A DNA stretch of 10,149 nucleotides from Planctomycetaceae bacterium (GCA_003532715.1 DOEZ01000122.1:1-10149), one strand, 5' to 3'. Numbered from the stretch's first letter, positions 1-5,849 are shown. A program made the numbers and translations. Notes: generated from the letters alone by a model not told the origin.

Positions 1-334
1 GAATCATCGTCAGGAGCATCTTGAATCGCTCGACGGCACGGACCGCGTGGGGCACGCCGGCGGGCATGACGACGAGTTGGCCCGCGGTCATCCGCACCGG
101 ACGTCCGCCGATGGTCAATTCGCCTGTTCCGTCGACGACCTGGACCATGGCGTCGAACGGCGCCGTGTGTTCGCTCAATTCTTGGCCGGCGTCGAACGCA
201 AAAAGGGTAACCGTGCCGGTCGGCTTCTTGACAAGCGTTCGGCTGACAACGCTCCCTTGCTGATAGTCGACCAGGGCGGCCAAGTCCACTGCATCCGCGA
301 GCGCGGCGTCAACGGCCTGTTCACTCTTCGTCAT
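1..334 (-). CDS. Small cupin-domain protein (3' end cut by window edge)
   Basis: The minus strand reads an open frame from ATG at 334-332 to the left edge (111 codons, no stop yet). The family is usually about 105-120 residues, so only a few C-terminal residues are probably missing. It begins MTKSEQAVDAALADAVDLAA. Cupin motif 1 is degenerate: GQELSEHTAPFDAMVQVVDG keeps the spacing and one histidine, but the second metal-binding His and the Glu are replaced. Motif 2 is clear (AGQLVVMPAGVPHAVRA), with the PxG turn and final His. A GAGGAG ribosome-binding sequence on the minus strand at 350-345 supports this start. The single-domain cytoplasmic beta-barrel is known to bind small molecules or metals; with the incomplete metal set, enzyme activity cannot be assigned. 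The closest style is the stand-alone cupin proteins of anaerobes and planctomycetes. No operon partner is visible on the right. Confidence 0.85.
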   Translation of the reverse strand, partial: MTKSEQAVDAALADAVDLAALVDYQQGSVVSRTLVKKPTGTVTLFAFDAGQELSEHTAPFDAMVQVVDGTGELTIGGRPVRMTAGQLVVMPAGVPHAVRAVERFKMLLTMI

Positions 335-666
335 AATCGAAATACTCCTCTTATCCACCTTTCACAAGGTAAGGGACCAAGGCAACCCGGGGGCAGCCCG
401 GTTGTGGGGCGTTTCAGGACGCCCCATCGCCGAGCCGAAACGCAAACCACGTAAGAAGTTGGTTCCCGAATGGAACTAAATCGTACGCGCCGCGTCCCGG
501 CAAGGAAAGGGCCGTATCGGGCCGCGACCAGCGAAGATGGGCGATTCATGGGCTATCAGGCGTTCTTCGCACGCTTCGGCCTTGCCACGCGACCCTCTTC
601 CGCAATAATTATCCCAGAGCTATAGTTGAAACAACGCGAAGGACACTTTCTCTGCCGCCCGCACCA
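335..666. other. Non-coding stretch with one strong hairpin
   Basis: This lies between the divergent cupin and ferritin genes. I see no convincing gene; the open frames here have no family resemblance and poor start context. One perfect 8-bp stem occurs at 405-412/419-426 (TGGGGCGT, loop TTCAGG, ACGCCCCA). No T-run follows it on either strand, so a terminator role is not supported. Cupin promoter elements should lie in 350-450 on the minus strand, but no clear -35/-10 pair was recognised. Confidence 0.4.
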
Positions 667-726
667 CGCGGGTGGCATGGATAGTCCGTCCTTGCGCGGG
701 TAGCATGGACGGTTCGTCCGTCCTTG
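667..726 (+). repeat. Two abutting copies of a 28/32-nt repeat upstream of ferritin
   Basis: Copy 1 is 667-694 and copy 2 is 695-726. Both start CGCGGGT and end TCCGTCCTTG; copy 2 carries a 4-base expansion. In copy 2 the arms GGACGG (707-712) and CCGTCC (718-723) form a 6-bp hairpin with loop TTCGT; copy 1 lacks the matching arm. GTGG (672-675) and GTAG (700-703) sit at the same position of each copy, just before CATGGA. The pair ends three bases before the candidate ferritin promoter, so it could be a binding site or simply an intergenic repeat family member. Confidence 0.6.
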
Positions 727-728
727 TC

Positions 729-758
729 TTGACGATTAACCAAACAACCGTTTACCAT
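729..758 (+). promoter_or_regulatory. Candidate sigma-70-type promoter of the ferritin gene
   Basis: TTGACG at 729-734 matches five of six bases of the -35 consensus. TACCAT at 753-758 matches four of six of the -10, with an 18-nt spacer. The resulting leader would be about 27 nt to the ATG at 792. No Fur-like box was recognised next to it. This is a consensus match only, and planctomycete promoters are poorly characterised. Confidence 0.35.
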
Positions 759-791
759 TCATTGGAATTCAAACAGAAAACGGAGAGAATC

Positions 792-1307
792 ATGCTTAGT
801 ACCAAGATGCACGAGGCGCTAAACGCCCAGATCAACGCCGAATACTATTCGTCGTACCTCTATCTGTCGATGGCCGCCCATTGTCAGGCGCTCAATCTGA
901 CCGGGTTTGCCAATTGGCTGCGCGTTCAGGCCGACGAAGAACTGATCCACGCGCTGAAGTTCTACGACTTCATCCTCGAACGCGGCGGCCGCGTGACCTT
1001 GGGGCCGATCGAGGCGCCGGCCAGCGAATGGGAATCGCCCTTGGCCATCTTCGAGGCCACGCTCGCCCACGAGCAGTACGTCACCGACCGAATCAATAAG
1101 CTGGTCGATCTGGCCATCGCCGAAAGCGATCACGCCACGAACTCGTTCCTGCAATGGTTCGTCAACGAGCAGGTCGAAGAAGAAGCCAGCGCCGAGGCCG
1201 TCCTGCAGAAGCTCAAGCTGGTCGCCGGAGCACCGGGCGGACTGTTCATGCTCGATCAGGAAATGGCCCAACGTCCGGCAGCCGCAGCGCCAGCCAAAGC
1301 GACCTGA
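792..1307 (+). CDS. ftnA: Bacterial non-haem ferritin (iron storage)
   Basis: This 171-residue protein has the four-helix ferritin fold. It oxidises Fe(II) at a di-iron ferroxidase centre and stores the mineral in a 24-subunit cytoplasmic shell. All expected residues fall at the positions used in E. coli FtnA: Glu17 (INAEYYSSYLYLSMA), Glu49, Glu50 and His53 (ADEELIHALKFYDF), Glu94 (LAHEQYV), and Glu126, Gln127 and Glu130 (WFVNEQVEEEASAEAV). The site is therefore complete, including third-iron ligands. The haem-ligand methionine typical of bacterioferritin was not seen. ATG 792 is chosen because GGAGAG lies at 782-787 and the family N-terminus starts here; the frame continues open upstream to 672 but that part reads through the repeat and has no homology. 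The C-terminal tail is Ala/Pro-rich (PAAAAPAKAT). The gene is monocistronic and converges on galK. Confidence 0.95.
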   Translation: MLSTKMHEALNAQINAEYYSSYLYLSMAAHCQALNLTGFANWLRVQADEELIHALKFYDFILERGGRVTLGPIEAPASEWESPLAIFEATLAHEQYVTDRINKLVDLAIAESDHATNSFLQWFVNEQVEEEASAEAVLQKLKLVAGAPGGLFMLDQEMAQRPAAAAPAKAT

Positions 1308-1330
1308 CGACGAATCGTGATGGGAGGATT

Positions 1331-1431
1331 TCACCACGGAGACTCCGCGATAACCATGTAGGATAGCCGCCCTCGGCTGTCAAGTCATGTAGGATAGCCG
1401 CCCCCGGCTGTCGCGGGCAACTCCGTGGTGA
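1331..1431. repeat. 101-bp inverted-repeat block with internal 27-nt direct repeats, between convergent genes
   Basis: The outer arms are exact 11-mers: TCACCACGGAG (1331-1341) and CTCCGTGGTGA (1421-1431). Inside are two 27-nt direct repeats, 1355-1381 and 1386-1412, differing at one base. Each starts CATGTAGGATAGCCGCC and contains its own 5-bp hairpin (AGCCG, loop of four, CGGCT). The block fills the gap between the ferritin stop (1307) and the galK stop (1452). A bidirectional transcription-stop role is possible by position, but no T-run is present. The GTAGGATAGCC word recurs at 2745-2755. Confidence 0.7.
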
Positions 1432-1451
1432 GACATCCAATCCACCGCCGT

Positions 1452-2600
1452 TCACTCTGCCTCGACCACGCTCGCGCCGTCCGTGGCTTCACAGACGTAA
1501 ACGGCCGGCGTAAGACTGGTTCTCACTAGGTAATCGGCAGAGACTTCTTCCACGAACGACTCGGCCCGCGCGGCGTCGATCAGCGCGACGGCGCATCCGC
1601 CGAAGCCCGCGCCGGTCATCCGCGCGCCGTGACATGCCGGATGGGCCAGAGCCGCCTCGACCATCGCATCGAGCGCGTCGTTAGACACCTCGAAATCGTC
1701 GCGCAGGCTGCGGTGGCTTTCGACCAGCAACGTGCCCAACTCGGCCAGATCGCCGCGCCGCATCGCTTCGGCCGCTCGAACGGTTCGGTCGTTTTCGGTA
1801 ACGACGTGCTTCGCCCGCCGTCGGGTCGACTCGTCGAGACAGCCGGCCAGTCGCTCGAACATGTTGGCGTCGACATCGCGCAGCGCCTTGACGCCGAACC
1901 GTCGGGCCGTTTCCTCGCATTGTCGGCGACGCTCGTTGTAGGCCGAGTCGACCAACCCGCGACGCGTGGACGTGTCGAGCACGGCGACGGCCACTCCGTC
2001 GGGAAAGGCCACCGGCGTGAATTCCAGCGTGCGGCAGTCGATCAGCAGCGCGCAATTGCGCCGCCCGGCGGCCGAAATGAGCTGGTCCATAATGCCACAG
2101 TTGACCCCAACCCATTGGTTCTCGGCTCGCTGAGCCAGCCGGGCCATCGCGGCCGGTTCCCAGTCGAGCGAATCGACCGCCGCAAACGCGCGGGCAGTGG
2201 CCAGTTCAAGCGCGGCCGACGACGAAAGCCCGGCCCCCAACGGCACGTCGCCTTGGATCACGCCTTCCCACCCGGAAATTGCGAGTCCGGCTTCCTGCAA
2301 ACTCCACGCCGTCCCCTTGAGGTATTCCTCCCAGCCGTCGGACGTCTTGACCAGATCGTCGAGCAAGAACCGGTCCGTGTCGTCGAAATCGACCGAGTGG
2401 ACGTCAACCCGGCGGTCGCCGCAAGGCCGCAAGGCGATCCACACGGCCCGATCGATGGCCAGCGGCAGAGCGAAGCCGTCGTTGTAGTCGGTGTGCTCGC
2501 CGATCAGATTCACGCGCCCCGGCGCGCGGACCACCCACCGCGGCGGAGAGCCGAATCGGTCAACGAATTTCGAGGCGATATCGGAGCGTTGGAGCGGCAT
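1452..2600 (-). CDS. galK: Galactokinase
   Basis: This 382-residue cytoplasmic enzyme, the usual length for GalK, phosphorylates alpha-D-galactose to galactose-1-phosphate with ATP, an early step of the Leloir pathway. It is a GHMP-superfamily kinase. The galactokinase signature is at residues 28-42 (GRVNLIGEHTDYNDG, with Arg29, Glu35, His36 and Asp38). The ATP-binding GHMP motif is at 117-127 (GDVPLGAGLSS), the catalytic-base aspartate at 172 (NCGIMDQ), and the C-terminal glycine-rich motif at about 328-341 (GARMTGAGFGG). No defect is seen. ATG 2600 gives the normal N-terminus (MPLQRSDIASKFVDRFG), but the Shine-Dalgarno is weak; AAGGG about 10 bases upstream is the best candidate. No galT, galE or transporter gene is adjacent, so it is an orphan within this window. 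Its 3' end faces ferritin. Confidence 0.96.
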   Translation of the reverse strand: MPLQRSDIASKFVDRFGSPPRWVVRAPGRVNLIGEHTDYNDGFALPLAIDRAVWIALRPCGDRRVDVHSVDFDDTDRFLLDDLVKTSDGWEEYLKGTAWSLQEAGLAISGWEGVIQGDVPLGAGLSSSAALELATARAFAAVDSLDWEPAAMARLAQRAENQWVGVNCGIMDQLISAAGRRNCALLIDCRTLEFTPVAFPDGVAVAVLDTSTRRGLVDSAYNERRRQCEETARRFGVKALRDVDANMFERLAGCLDESTRRRAKHVVTENDRTVRAAEAMRRGDLAELGTLLVESHRSLRDDFEVSNDALDAMVEAALAHPACHGARMTGAGFGGCAVALIDAARAESFVEEVSADYLVRTSLTPAVYVCEATDGASVVEAE

Positions 2601-2610
2601 GGGAATAGGC

Positions 2611-2622
2611 CCTTGATCAAGG
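2611..2622. promoter_or_regulatory. 12-bp perfect palindrome just upstream of galK
   Basis: CCTTGATCAAGG is a perfect palindrome 10 bases upstream of the galK start codon on the minus strand. Its position would suit an operator or a leader element, and it contains the weak AAGG ribosome-binding candidate. A single 12-bp palindrome can occur by chance. Confidence 0.2.
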
Positions 2623-2655
2623 TCGCCGAGCTGTCGCCGTACAGTGTGACTCGGC

Positions 2656-2730
2656 GAGAATTCAACAGGCGTAATGAGAATTCAACAGACGTAGTGAAAC
2701 CCAATAGACGTCGTGAGAAGTCAATAATAG
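2656..2730 (+). repeat. Degenerate ~20-bp tandem repeat, four units
   Basis: The units are 2656-2675, 2676-2695, 2696-2714 and 2715-2730. The first two share 17 of 20 bases and begin GAGAATTCAACAG; the third and fourth are progressively degenerate (GAAACCCAATAGACGTCGT, then GAGAAGTCAATAATAG). This stretch is noticeably more AT-rich than its surroundings. It sits directly before the palindrome block at 2745 and upstream of galK. No coding role is seen. Confidence 0.65.
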
Positions 2731-2938
2731 CCTGAAAGGCTTGCGTAGGATAGCCCAGGGTTGCCGCGCAGCGGCTACCCAGGGTATGCGGAGCCGAGGA
2801 TTTGTTCAACCCTGAAAGGGTTGCGCCGTGCGTTCTTGCCGTTACGCAATCCCTTCGGGATAGAGCCCGTCAAAAACTGGTTCCTGGGGTAGCCGCTACG
2901 CGGCAACCCCAGGCTGTCCTACATAATCCCTTCGGGAT
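2731..2938. repeat. Cluster of short perfect hairpins with three-base loops
   Basis: Small perfect hairpins seen: CCT-GAA-AGG (2731-2739), AACCCT-GAA-AGGGTT (2808-2822), and ATCCC-TTC-GGGAT twice, identical (2849-2861 and 2926-2938). All have triloops that read GAA on one strand. They are interspersed with, and partly inside, the larger inverted repeat at 2745-2922. Confidence 0.7.
2745..2922. repeat. Inverted-repeat block with ~40-nt arms, GTAG…CTAC bounded
   Basis: The left arm 2745-2783 and right arm 2883-2922 are reverse complements with four mismatches and one indel, separated by 99 bp. Each arm is itself a hairpin: left GCCGC-GCA-GCGGC (2763-2775), right GCCGC-TAC-GCGGC (2892-2904). 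The block begins GTAG and ends CTAC. Between the arms lie shorter hairpins (2808-2822, 2849-2861). The arms share the word GTAGGATAGCC with the repeats at 1355-1412. The architecture resembles paired REP elements (BIMEs). No gene is credible within it. Confidence 0.75.
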
Positions 2939-2940
2939 AC

Positions 2941-3073
2941 CACGTAGGACTCTGATGGTCTCTCACAAAGCCACGAAGACACAAAGAATCATCTTCCTTC
3001 CCTTCGTGTCTCCGTGAGAGAATAAACGCAACCGATATCGCCTCCCTTGGTGCGTCCAGATGCACTCTACGGG
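2941..3073 (+). repeat. Left flanking repeat of the ORF6N gene (direct-repeat copy 1)
   Basis: This copy aligns with 3684-3823 in the same orientation. Shared blocks are CACGTAGG, ACTCTGAT, CTTCCCTT, TCTCCGTGAGAGAA, CAACCGAT and TTGGTGCGTCC. Copy 1 lacks about 24 bases after CACGTAGG that are present in copy 2, and has extra CACGAAG-type sequence (2971-2977). Its inner half is partly self-complementary (TCTCAC at 2961-2966 against GTGAGA at 3014-3019). It begins GTAG (2944) and ends CTAC (3067-3070), ending about 10 bases from the ORF6N stop codon. Confidence 0.75.
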
Positions 3074-3083
3074 CTCACCGGGT

Positions 3084-3644
3084 TCATTTCGTCTTCTCTC
3101 GCGGCGAGCCTCCGTCTCTTCCGACATCGAAACCAATGCGGGGCTTCGGTTTGACGGGCTCGTCCATGAGCCGGTTCAAGGCTTGCACGATGATTCTAAT
3201 GTGATTGTCATGCACTTGCACCGTCTCGGCCAGCCGGGTGAGTTGCTCGACCAGTTCGCCCGGCGTGGCCATGAGCCGTCGCAGGCCGACGAAGGCTCGC
3301 ATGATCTCGATGTTGACGCGAACGGCCGTCGGCGACCGCAACACGCTCGACAACATGGCCACCCCGTGCTCGGTGAAAACCCAGGGGAGTTTTCGCGGCC
3401 CACCGCGGGCTGAACTTGATATCACATTCTGTGATATCAAGTTCGTAAACTCTTGCCGTGTAAGCTGATAGGCAAAATCGTCGGGAAACCGATCGGCATT
3501 TCGGCGGACAGCTTGATTCAGTGCGGAGGTTGGCACCCCGTAGAGTCTGGCTAGGTCGGAATCGAGCATCACGCGTTGCCCGCGAGCCGTCGAGTCGGCC
3601 AGTGCCCGGAGTTGCCCCGGCTTGACTTGCTGCCAATTTAGCAT
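3084..3644 (-). CDS. ORF6N-domain DNA-binding protein
   Basis: This 186-residue protein carries an ORF6N domain at about residues 13-110. The hallmark pieces are RVMLDSDLARLYGV (24-37), LNQAVRRNADRFPDDFAYQL (42-61), GGPRKLPWVFTEHGVAMLSS (81-100) and VNIEIMRAFVGLRRLM. ORF6N is a phage/poxvirus-type domain, thought to bind DNA, also common as stand-alone chromosomal genes of unknown function. The C-terminal 60 residues are predicted helical (LVEQLTRLAETVQVHDNHIR) with a basic tail. ATG 3644 has no good Shine-Dalgarno. The gene is bracketed by direct repeats (2941-3073, 3684-3823) and contains a perfect 15-bp hairpin at codons 67-78, in the segment that in family members links FPDDFAYQLT to GGRRKLP. 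The frame is intact, so it is probably functional. No phage genes accompany it. Confidence 0.88.
   Translation of the reverse strand: MLNWQQVKPGQLRALADSTARGQRVMLDSDLARLYGVPTSALNQAVRRNADRFPDDFAYQLTRQEFTNLISQNVISSSARGGPRKLPWVFTEHGVAMLSSVLRSPTAVRVNIEIMRAFVGLRRLMATPGELVEQLTRLAETVQVHDNHIRIIVQALNRLMDEPVKPKPRIGFDVGRDGGSPREKTK
3412..3444. repeat. Perfect 15-bp hairpin inside the ORF6N coding sequence
   Basis: GAACTTGATATCACA (3412-3426), loop TTC, TGTGATATCAAGTTC (3430-3444): both arms match at all 15 bases. On the coding strand the loop reads GAA. It encodes residues 67-78 (TNLISQNVISSS). It is AT-rich compared with the rest of the gene and would fold both as DNA cruciform and as mRNA hairpin. Confidence 0.9.
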
Positions 3645-3683
3645 GGAACCGGGAAGAGGCCAAGGGTGGAAGAATCACAGAAG

Positions 3684-3823
3684 CACGTAGGGTACGTCGG
3701 GACGCACCACGTACAACTCTGATTGTCTCACACAAGACTTCTTCCCTTTGTGCCTCCGTGTCTCCGTGAGAGAACACACACAACCGATGACGCCCTCTTG
3801 GTGCGTCCGGACGCACCCTACGG
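3684..3823 (+). repeat. Right flanking repeat of the ORF6N gene (direct-repeat copy 2), with 22-nt terminal inverted repeats
   Basis: This is the second, more complete copy of the block at 2941-3073, starting about 40 bases upstream of the ORF6N start codon. It is bounded by imperfect 22-nt inverted repeats: 3687-3708 and 3800-3821 match at 20 of 22 positions. It begins GTAG and ends CTAC. The right end contains an 18-nt perfect palindrome (GGTGCGTCCGGACGCACC, 3800-3817). The inner part carries the CTCCGTG and GTGAGAG words. The ORF6N promoter would have to lie inside or between this block and the gene. Confidence 0.75.
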
Positions 3824-3946
3824 ATCGCCTGCAAAATGGCCCGCCAGGCGGCCCGGTCGTCGTCCAAACCGACTTGTTACAAACCCGTTACACGCGCCGT
3901 GCCCGTTTCTTGATAGACTTCAATCGGTGGAGCGGTCGGCGAAATG
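3824..3946. other. Short unassigned spacer
   Basis: The minus strand has an open frame entering from 3867 (TTG start; LDDDRAAWRAILQAIRR) that runs into the repeat and then overlaps ORF6N out of frame. The first 17 residues look protein-like, so this could be the 5' stub of a gene interrupted by the repeat block, but no family is recognised. Nothing else is seen. Confidence 0.2.
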
Positions 3947-4171
3947 AAAGTCGCCTTTCGCTCCGCGAAAGTAGCGATTAGCCAAGGGCTCGCACCAAAG
4001 CAACGTGATTCAGAGCGGGAGATTTCCCAAGGATGACGGAACACTGATCTTTGCTGATTTGGACTGATTGTTCCTATCAGGGTCGATCAGCGTGGATTAG
4101 TGTTCCCCGATCGAGGGCAAGTCGTCGTTATGCGGCTCGCACGCTACTTTCGCGGAGCGAAAGGCGACTTT
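3947..4171. repeat. Exact 30-bp inverted-repeat pair enclosing a 165-bp core
   Basis: Left arm 3947-3976 and right arm 4142-4171 are exact reverse complements over 30 bases and stop matching immediately outside and inside. Each arm contains a hairpin of CTTTCGC and GCGAAAG around a three-base loop (TCC at 3962-3964; GGA at 4154-4156). Exactness suggests recent duplication, conversion or selection. The core holds a second, nested inverted repeat (4038-4106). The right arm ends 26 bases before the ribosome-binding site of the next gene, so it lies in or near its leader. Confidence 0.85.
4038..4106. repeat. Nested imperfect inverted repeat (GGAACACT…AGTGTTCC)
   Basis: GGAACACT (4038-4045) pairs with AGTGTTCC (4099-4106). 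The inner sequence continues the complementarity imperfectly through repeated CTGAT/ATCAG words (for example 4055-4059 with 4086-4090). It sits inside the 30-bp arm pair at 3947/4142. No open frame of interest lies inside. Confidence 0.6.
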
Positions 4172-4197
4172 GCGACCGTTGTGGTTTTCCCTTTCCC

Positions 4198-4204
4198 AAG
4201 GAGG
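4198..4204 (+). promoter_or_regulatory. Ribosome-binding site that fixes the start at 4212
   Basis: AAGGAGG is a full Shine-Dalgarno sequence ending seven bases before ATG 4212. It decides for this start over the in-frame ATG at 4170, which overlaps the hairpin arm. Confidence 0.8.
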
Positions 4205-4211
4205 CATTGTG

Positions 4212-5849
4212 ATGAGTACTTCTCGCAGAGCACGATGGATTGGCATGATTCTACTGACCGCCATGGCGGCCGGCGCGGGCATGAACGCGGCTTTGGCTGG
4301 CGACGACCCGAAGGACGACGACGCCAATCCGCACGTCTGGCGGCCGAAGACCAAGTCGGTCGCCGTCTTCAAGAACGGCCTGGGGTTCTTCATCCGCGAG
4401 GGTGAAGTCGTGACGAACGACGGCTGGTGCATCGGCAAGCACATTCCCCCGGCCGCGTTCGGAACCTTGGCCATCTATGCCAAGGATGTAAACGAAGTGG
4501 TCGACATCGTCGGCGCGGGGCCGGGCGAGGTGGTCGAATTCGACGACCGCGACGCGCCGAACACCATCGAAGCCAAACGCGCCCGACTCGCGGCGACGCT
4601 CAACCTGAAGGTCGAGTTGAGCTACAAACACAAGGGCGAAGATCGAACGGCCGCCGGACGGCTCGTCTCGGTCGGCCCCGACTTCGCCGTGCTCGACACG
4701 GGCCAGCAAAGCGCGGCCGTGCCGGTCGAGGGAATCCGCCGAATGCAGTTGCTCGAACTTCCCTTGCGGCTGCACGTCGAGCGGGAACAGAAGACGCCGC
4801 AATTGAAATCGGACCTGTCGGGACACAAGACGACGCTCGGCATGGCCTATCTGCGCAAAGGAATCACCTGGATCCCCGACTACACGCTCAAGGTGCTCGA
4901 CGAAGAGACGGCCGAACTGACTCTCCGCGGGACGCTGGTCAACGAGGCCGAGGACCTGATCCACACCGACGTCAACCTGGTCGTCGGAGTCCCTCATTTC
5001 GCCCACACCGAATTCATGGCTCCCATTTCGATCGGCCAGGTCCTTCGCACGATCGGCGCGGGCGTCAGCGGGCAAATGCCCGGAGCCGTTATGACCCAGC
5101 AAGTCATGAGCCGCGCGGCGATCGTCTCGAACGCGAACACCGCGCCGCAATTCGGGGCCGGCAACGTCGTCGAACAGCCGGTCGAACTCAGCCCGGGCGA
5201 TCTGGCCAAGGCGTTGGGCGATCTGCCACAGCTTGGCGGCGCGGCGGCGACCGACTATACGGTCTACACCAAGCGCGACGTAACGCTGCGACGCGGCGAA
5301 AAGGCGATCATCACGCTGTTCACCCGCAAGATCAAGTACTCGCACGTCTATCGCTGGTCGCCGCCCAACCGGATGGAGCATTCGCTCGTGTTGCACAACT
5401 CGACCGATACGCCGTGGACGACCGGCCCGTGCCTGGCGTTGAGCGAAGAGCGTCCGCTGAGCGAGGACTTGTTGCACTATACACCCAAGGGGGGACGGAG
5501 CGAGTTGCCGGTGACCACGGCGATCAATATCGCCCACGAGAAAAGCGAACGTGAAACGGATCGCAAGCTCAAGGCCTATTCTCCGCACCACGATATTTCG
5601 TATGATTTGGTGACGCTCGAAGGGAAACTGCAACTTCGCAACTTCGAGCCTCGCGAGACGCGGATCGTGATCACCAATCCCGTGCCCGGCAAGACGATCG
5701 AAACCTCGGACGGGGGCGCCATTTCGGTCGACCCGGACAAACTAAAGCTGATCGAACGATGCGGATCGGTCGGCTGGACCGTGACCTTGAAGGCAGGCGA
5801 GGAGAAGACTCTGCGTTATACTTACGAGCGGTACGTGCCGTCGCATTGA
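4212..5849 (+). CDS. Secreted DUF4139-like beta-rich protein
   Basis: This 545-residue protein has an N-terminal signal peptide: basic MSTSRRARW, a hydrophobic core around residues 10-23, and likely cleavage after ALA at 27-29. No lipobox or later membrane segment is seen. Residues about 45-70 (VAVFKNGLGFFIREGEV) resemble the opening of DUF4139/MuiA-like proteins. The C-terminal part, about 370-545, has the DUF4139 pattern: YTVYTKRDVTLRRGEKAIIT, then LVLHNSTDTPWTTGPCLAL, then a final beta segment ending KTLRYTYERYV. The family's biochemical role is unknown; the fold is beta-sandwich, probably periplasmic or surface. A middle stretch (QMPGAVMTQQVMSR) looks like a flexible linker. The start is set by AAGGAGG at 4198. 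The gene appears monocistronic: 629 bp of repeats follow. The family assignment is from pattern memory and should be treated as probable. Confidence 0.7.
   Translation: MSTSRRARWIGMILLTAMAAGAGMNAALAGDDPKDDDANPHVWRPKTKSVAVFKNGLGFFIREGEVVTNDGWCIGKHIPPAAFGTLAIYAKDVNEVVDIVGAGPGEVVEFDDRDAPNTIEAKRARLAATLNLKVELSYKHKGEDRTAAGRLVSVGPDFAVLDTGQQSAAVPVEGIRRMQLLELPLRLHVEREQKTPQLKSDLSGHKTTLGMAYLRKGITWIPDYTLKVLDEETAELTLRGTLVNEAEDLIHTDVNLVVGVPHFAHTEFMAPISIGQVLRTIGAGVSGQMPGAVMTQQVMSRAAIVSNANTAPQFGAGNVVEQPVELSPGDLAKALGDLPQLGGAAATDYTVYTKRDVTLRRGEKAIITLFTRKIKYSHVYRWSPPNRMEHSLVLHNSTDTPWTTGPCLALSEERPLSEDLLHYTPKGGRSELPVTTAINIAHEKSERETDRKLKAYSPHHDISYDLVTLEGKLQLRNFEPRETRIVITNPVPGKTIETSDGGAISVDPDKLKLIERCGSVGWTVTLKAGEEKTLRYTYERYVPSH

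Noticed and set aside
405..426. Rho-independent terminator at the 8-bp hairpin
   Set aside because: No run of T follows the stem on either strand, and it lies between divergent gene starts, where a terminator is not expected.
604..613. Fur-box-like AT palindrome (ATAATTAT) upstream of ferritin
   Set aside because: Only eight bases match and it lies about 180 bp from the start codon; this is not enough to claim a Fur site.
672..791. In-frame upstream extension of ferritin (40 extra residues from 672)
   Set aside because: It reads through the tandem repeat, has no ferritin homology, and the ATG at 792 has a proper ribosome-binding site and places all ferroxidase residues at family positions.
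1629..2735. Long plus-strand open frame antisense to galK
   Set aside because: The galK frame carries every kinase motif; the antisense frame is Arg/Gln/His-rich with no recognisable domain.
2731..3083. CRISPR array or integron attC array as explanation of the repeats
   Set aside because: The repeats differ in sequence and spacing, no regular spacers exist, and no cas or integrase gene is nearby.
3208..3867. 219-codon minus-strand frame overlapping ORF6N
   Set aside because: Most of it is an out-of-frame reading of ORF6N and of the repeat block. Only its first 17 residues look protein-like, noted as a possible stub.
4251..5633. Long minus-strand open frame (460 codons) opposite the DUF4139-like gene
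   Set aside because: It is a GC-rich antisense shadow: the plus-strand frame has a signal peptide, a strong ribosome-binding site and family-like segments, the minus one has none.
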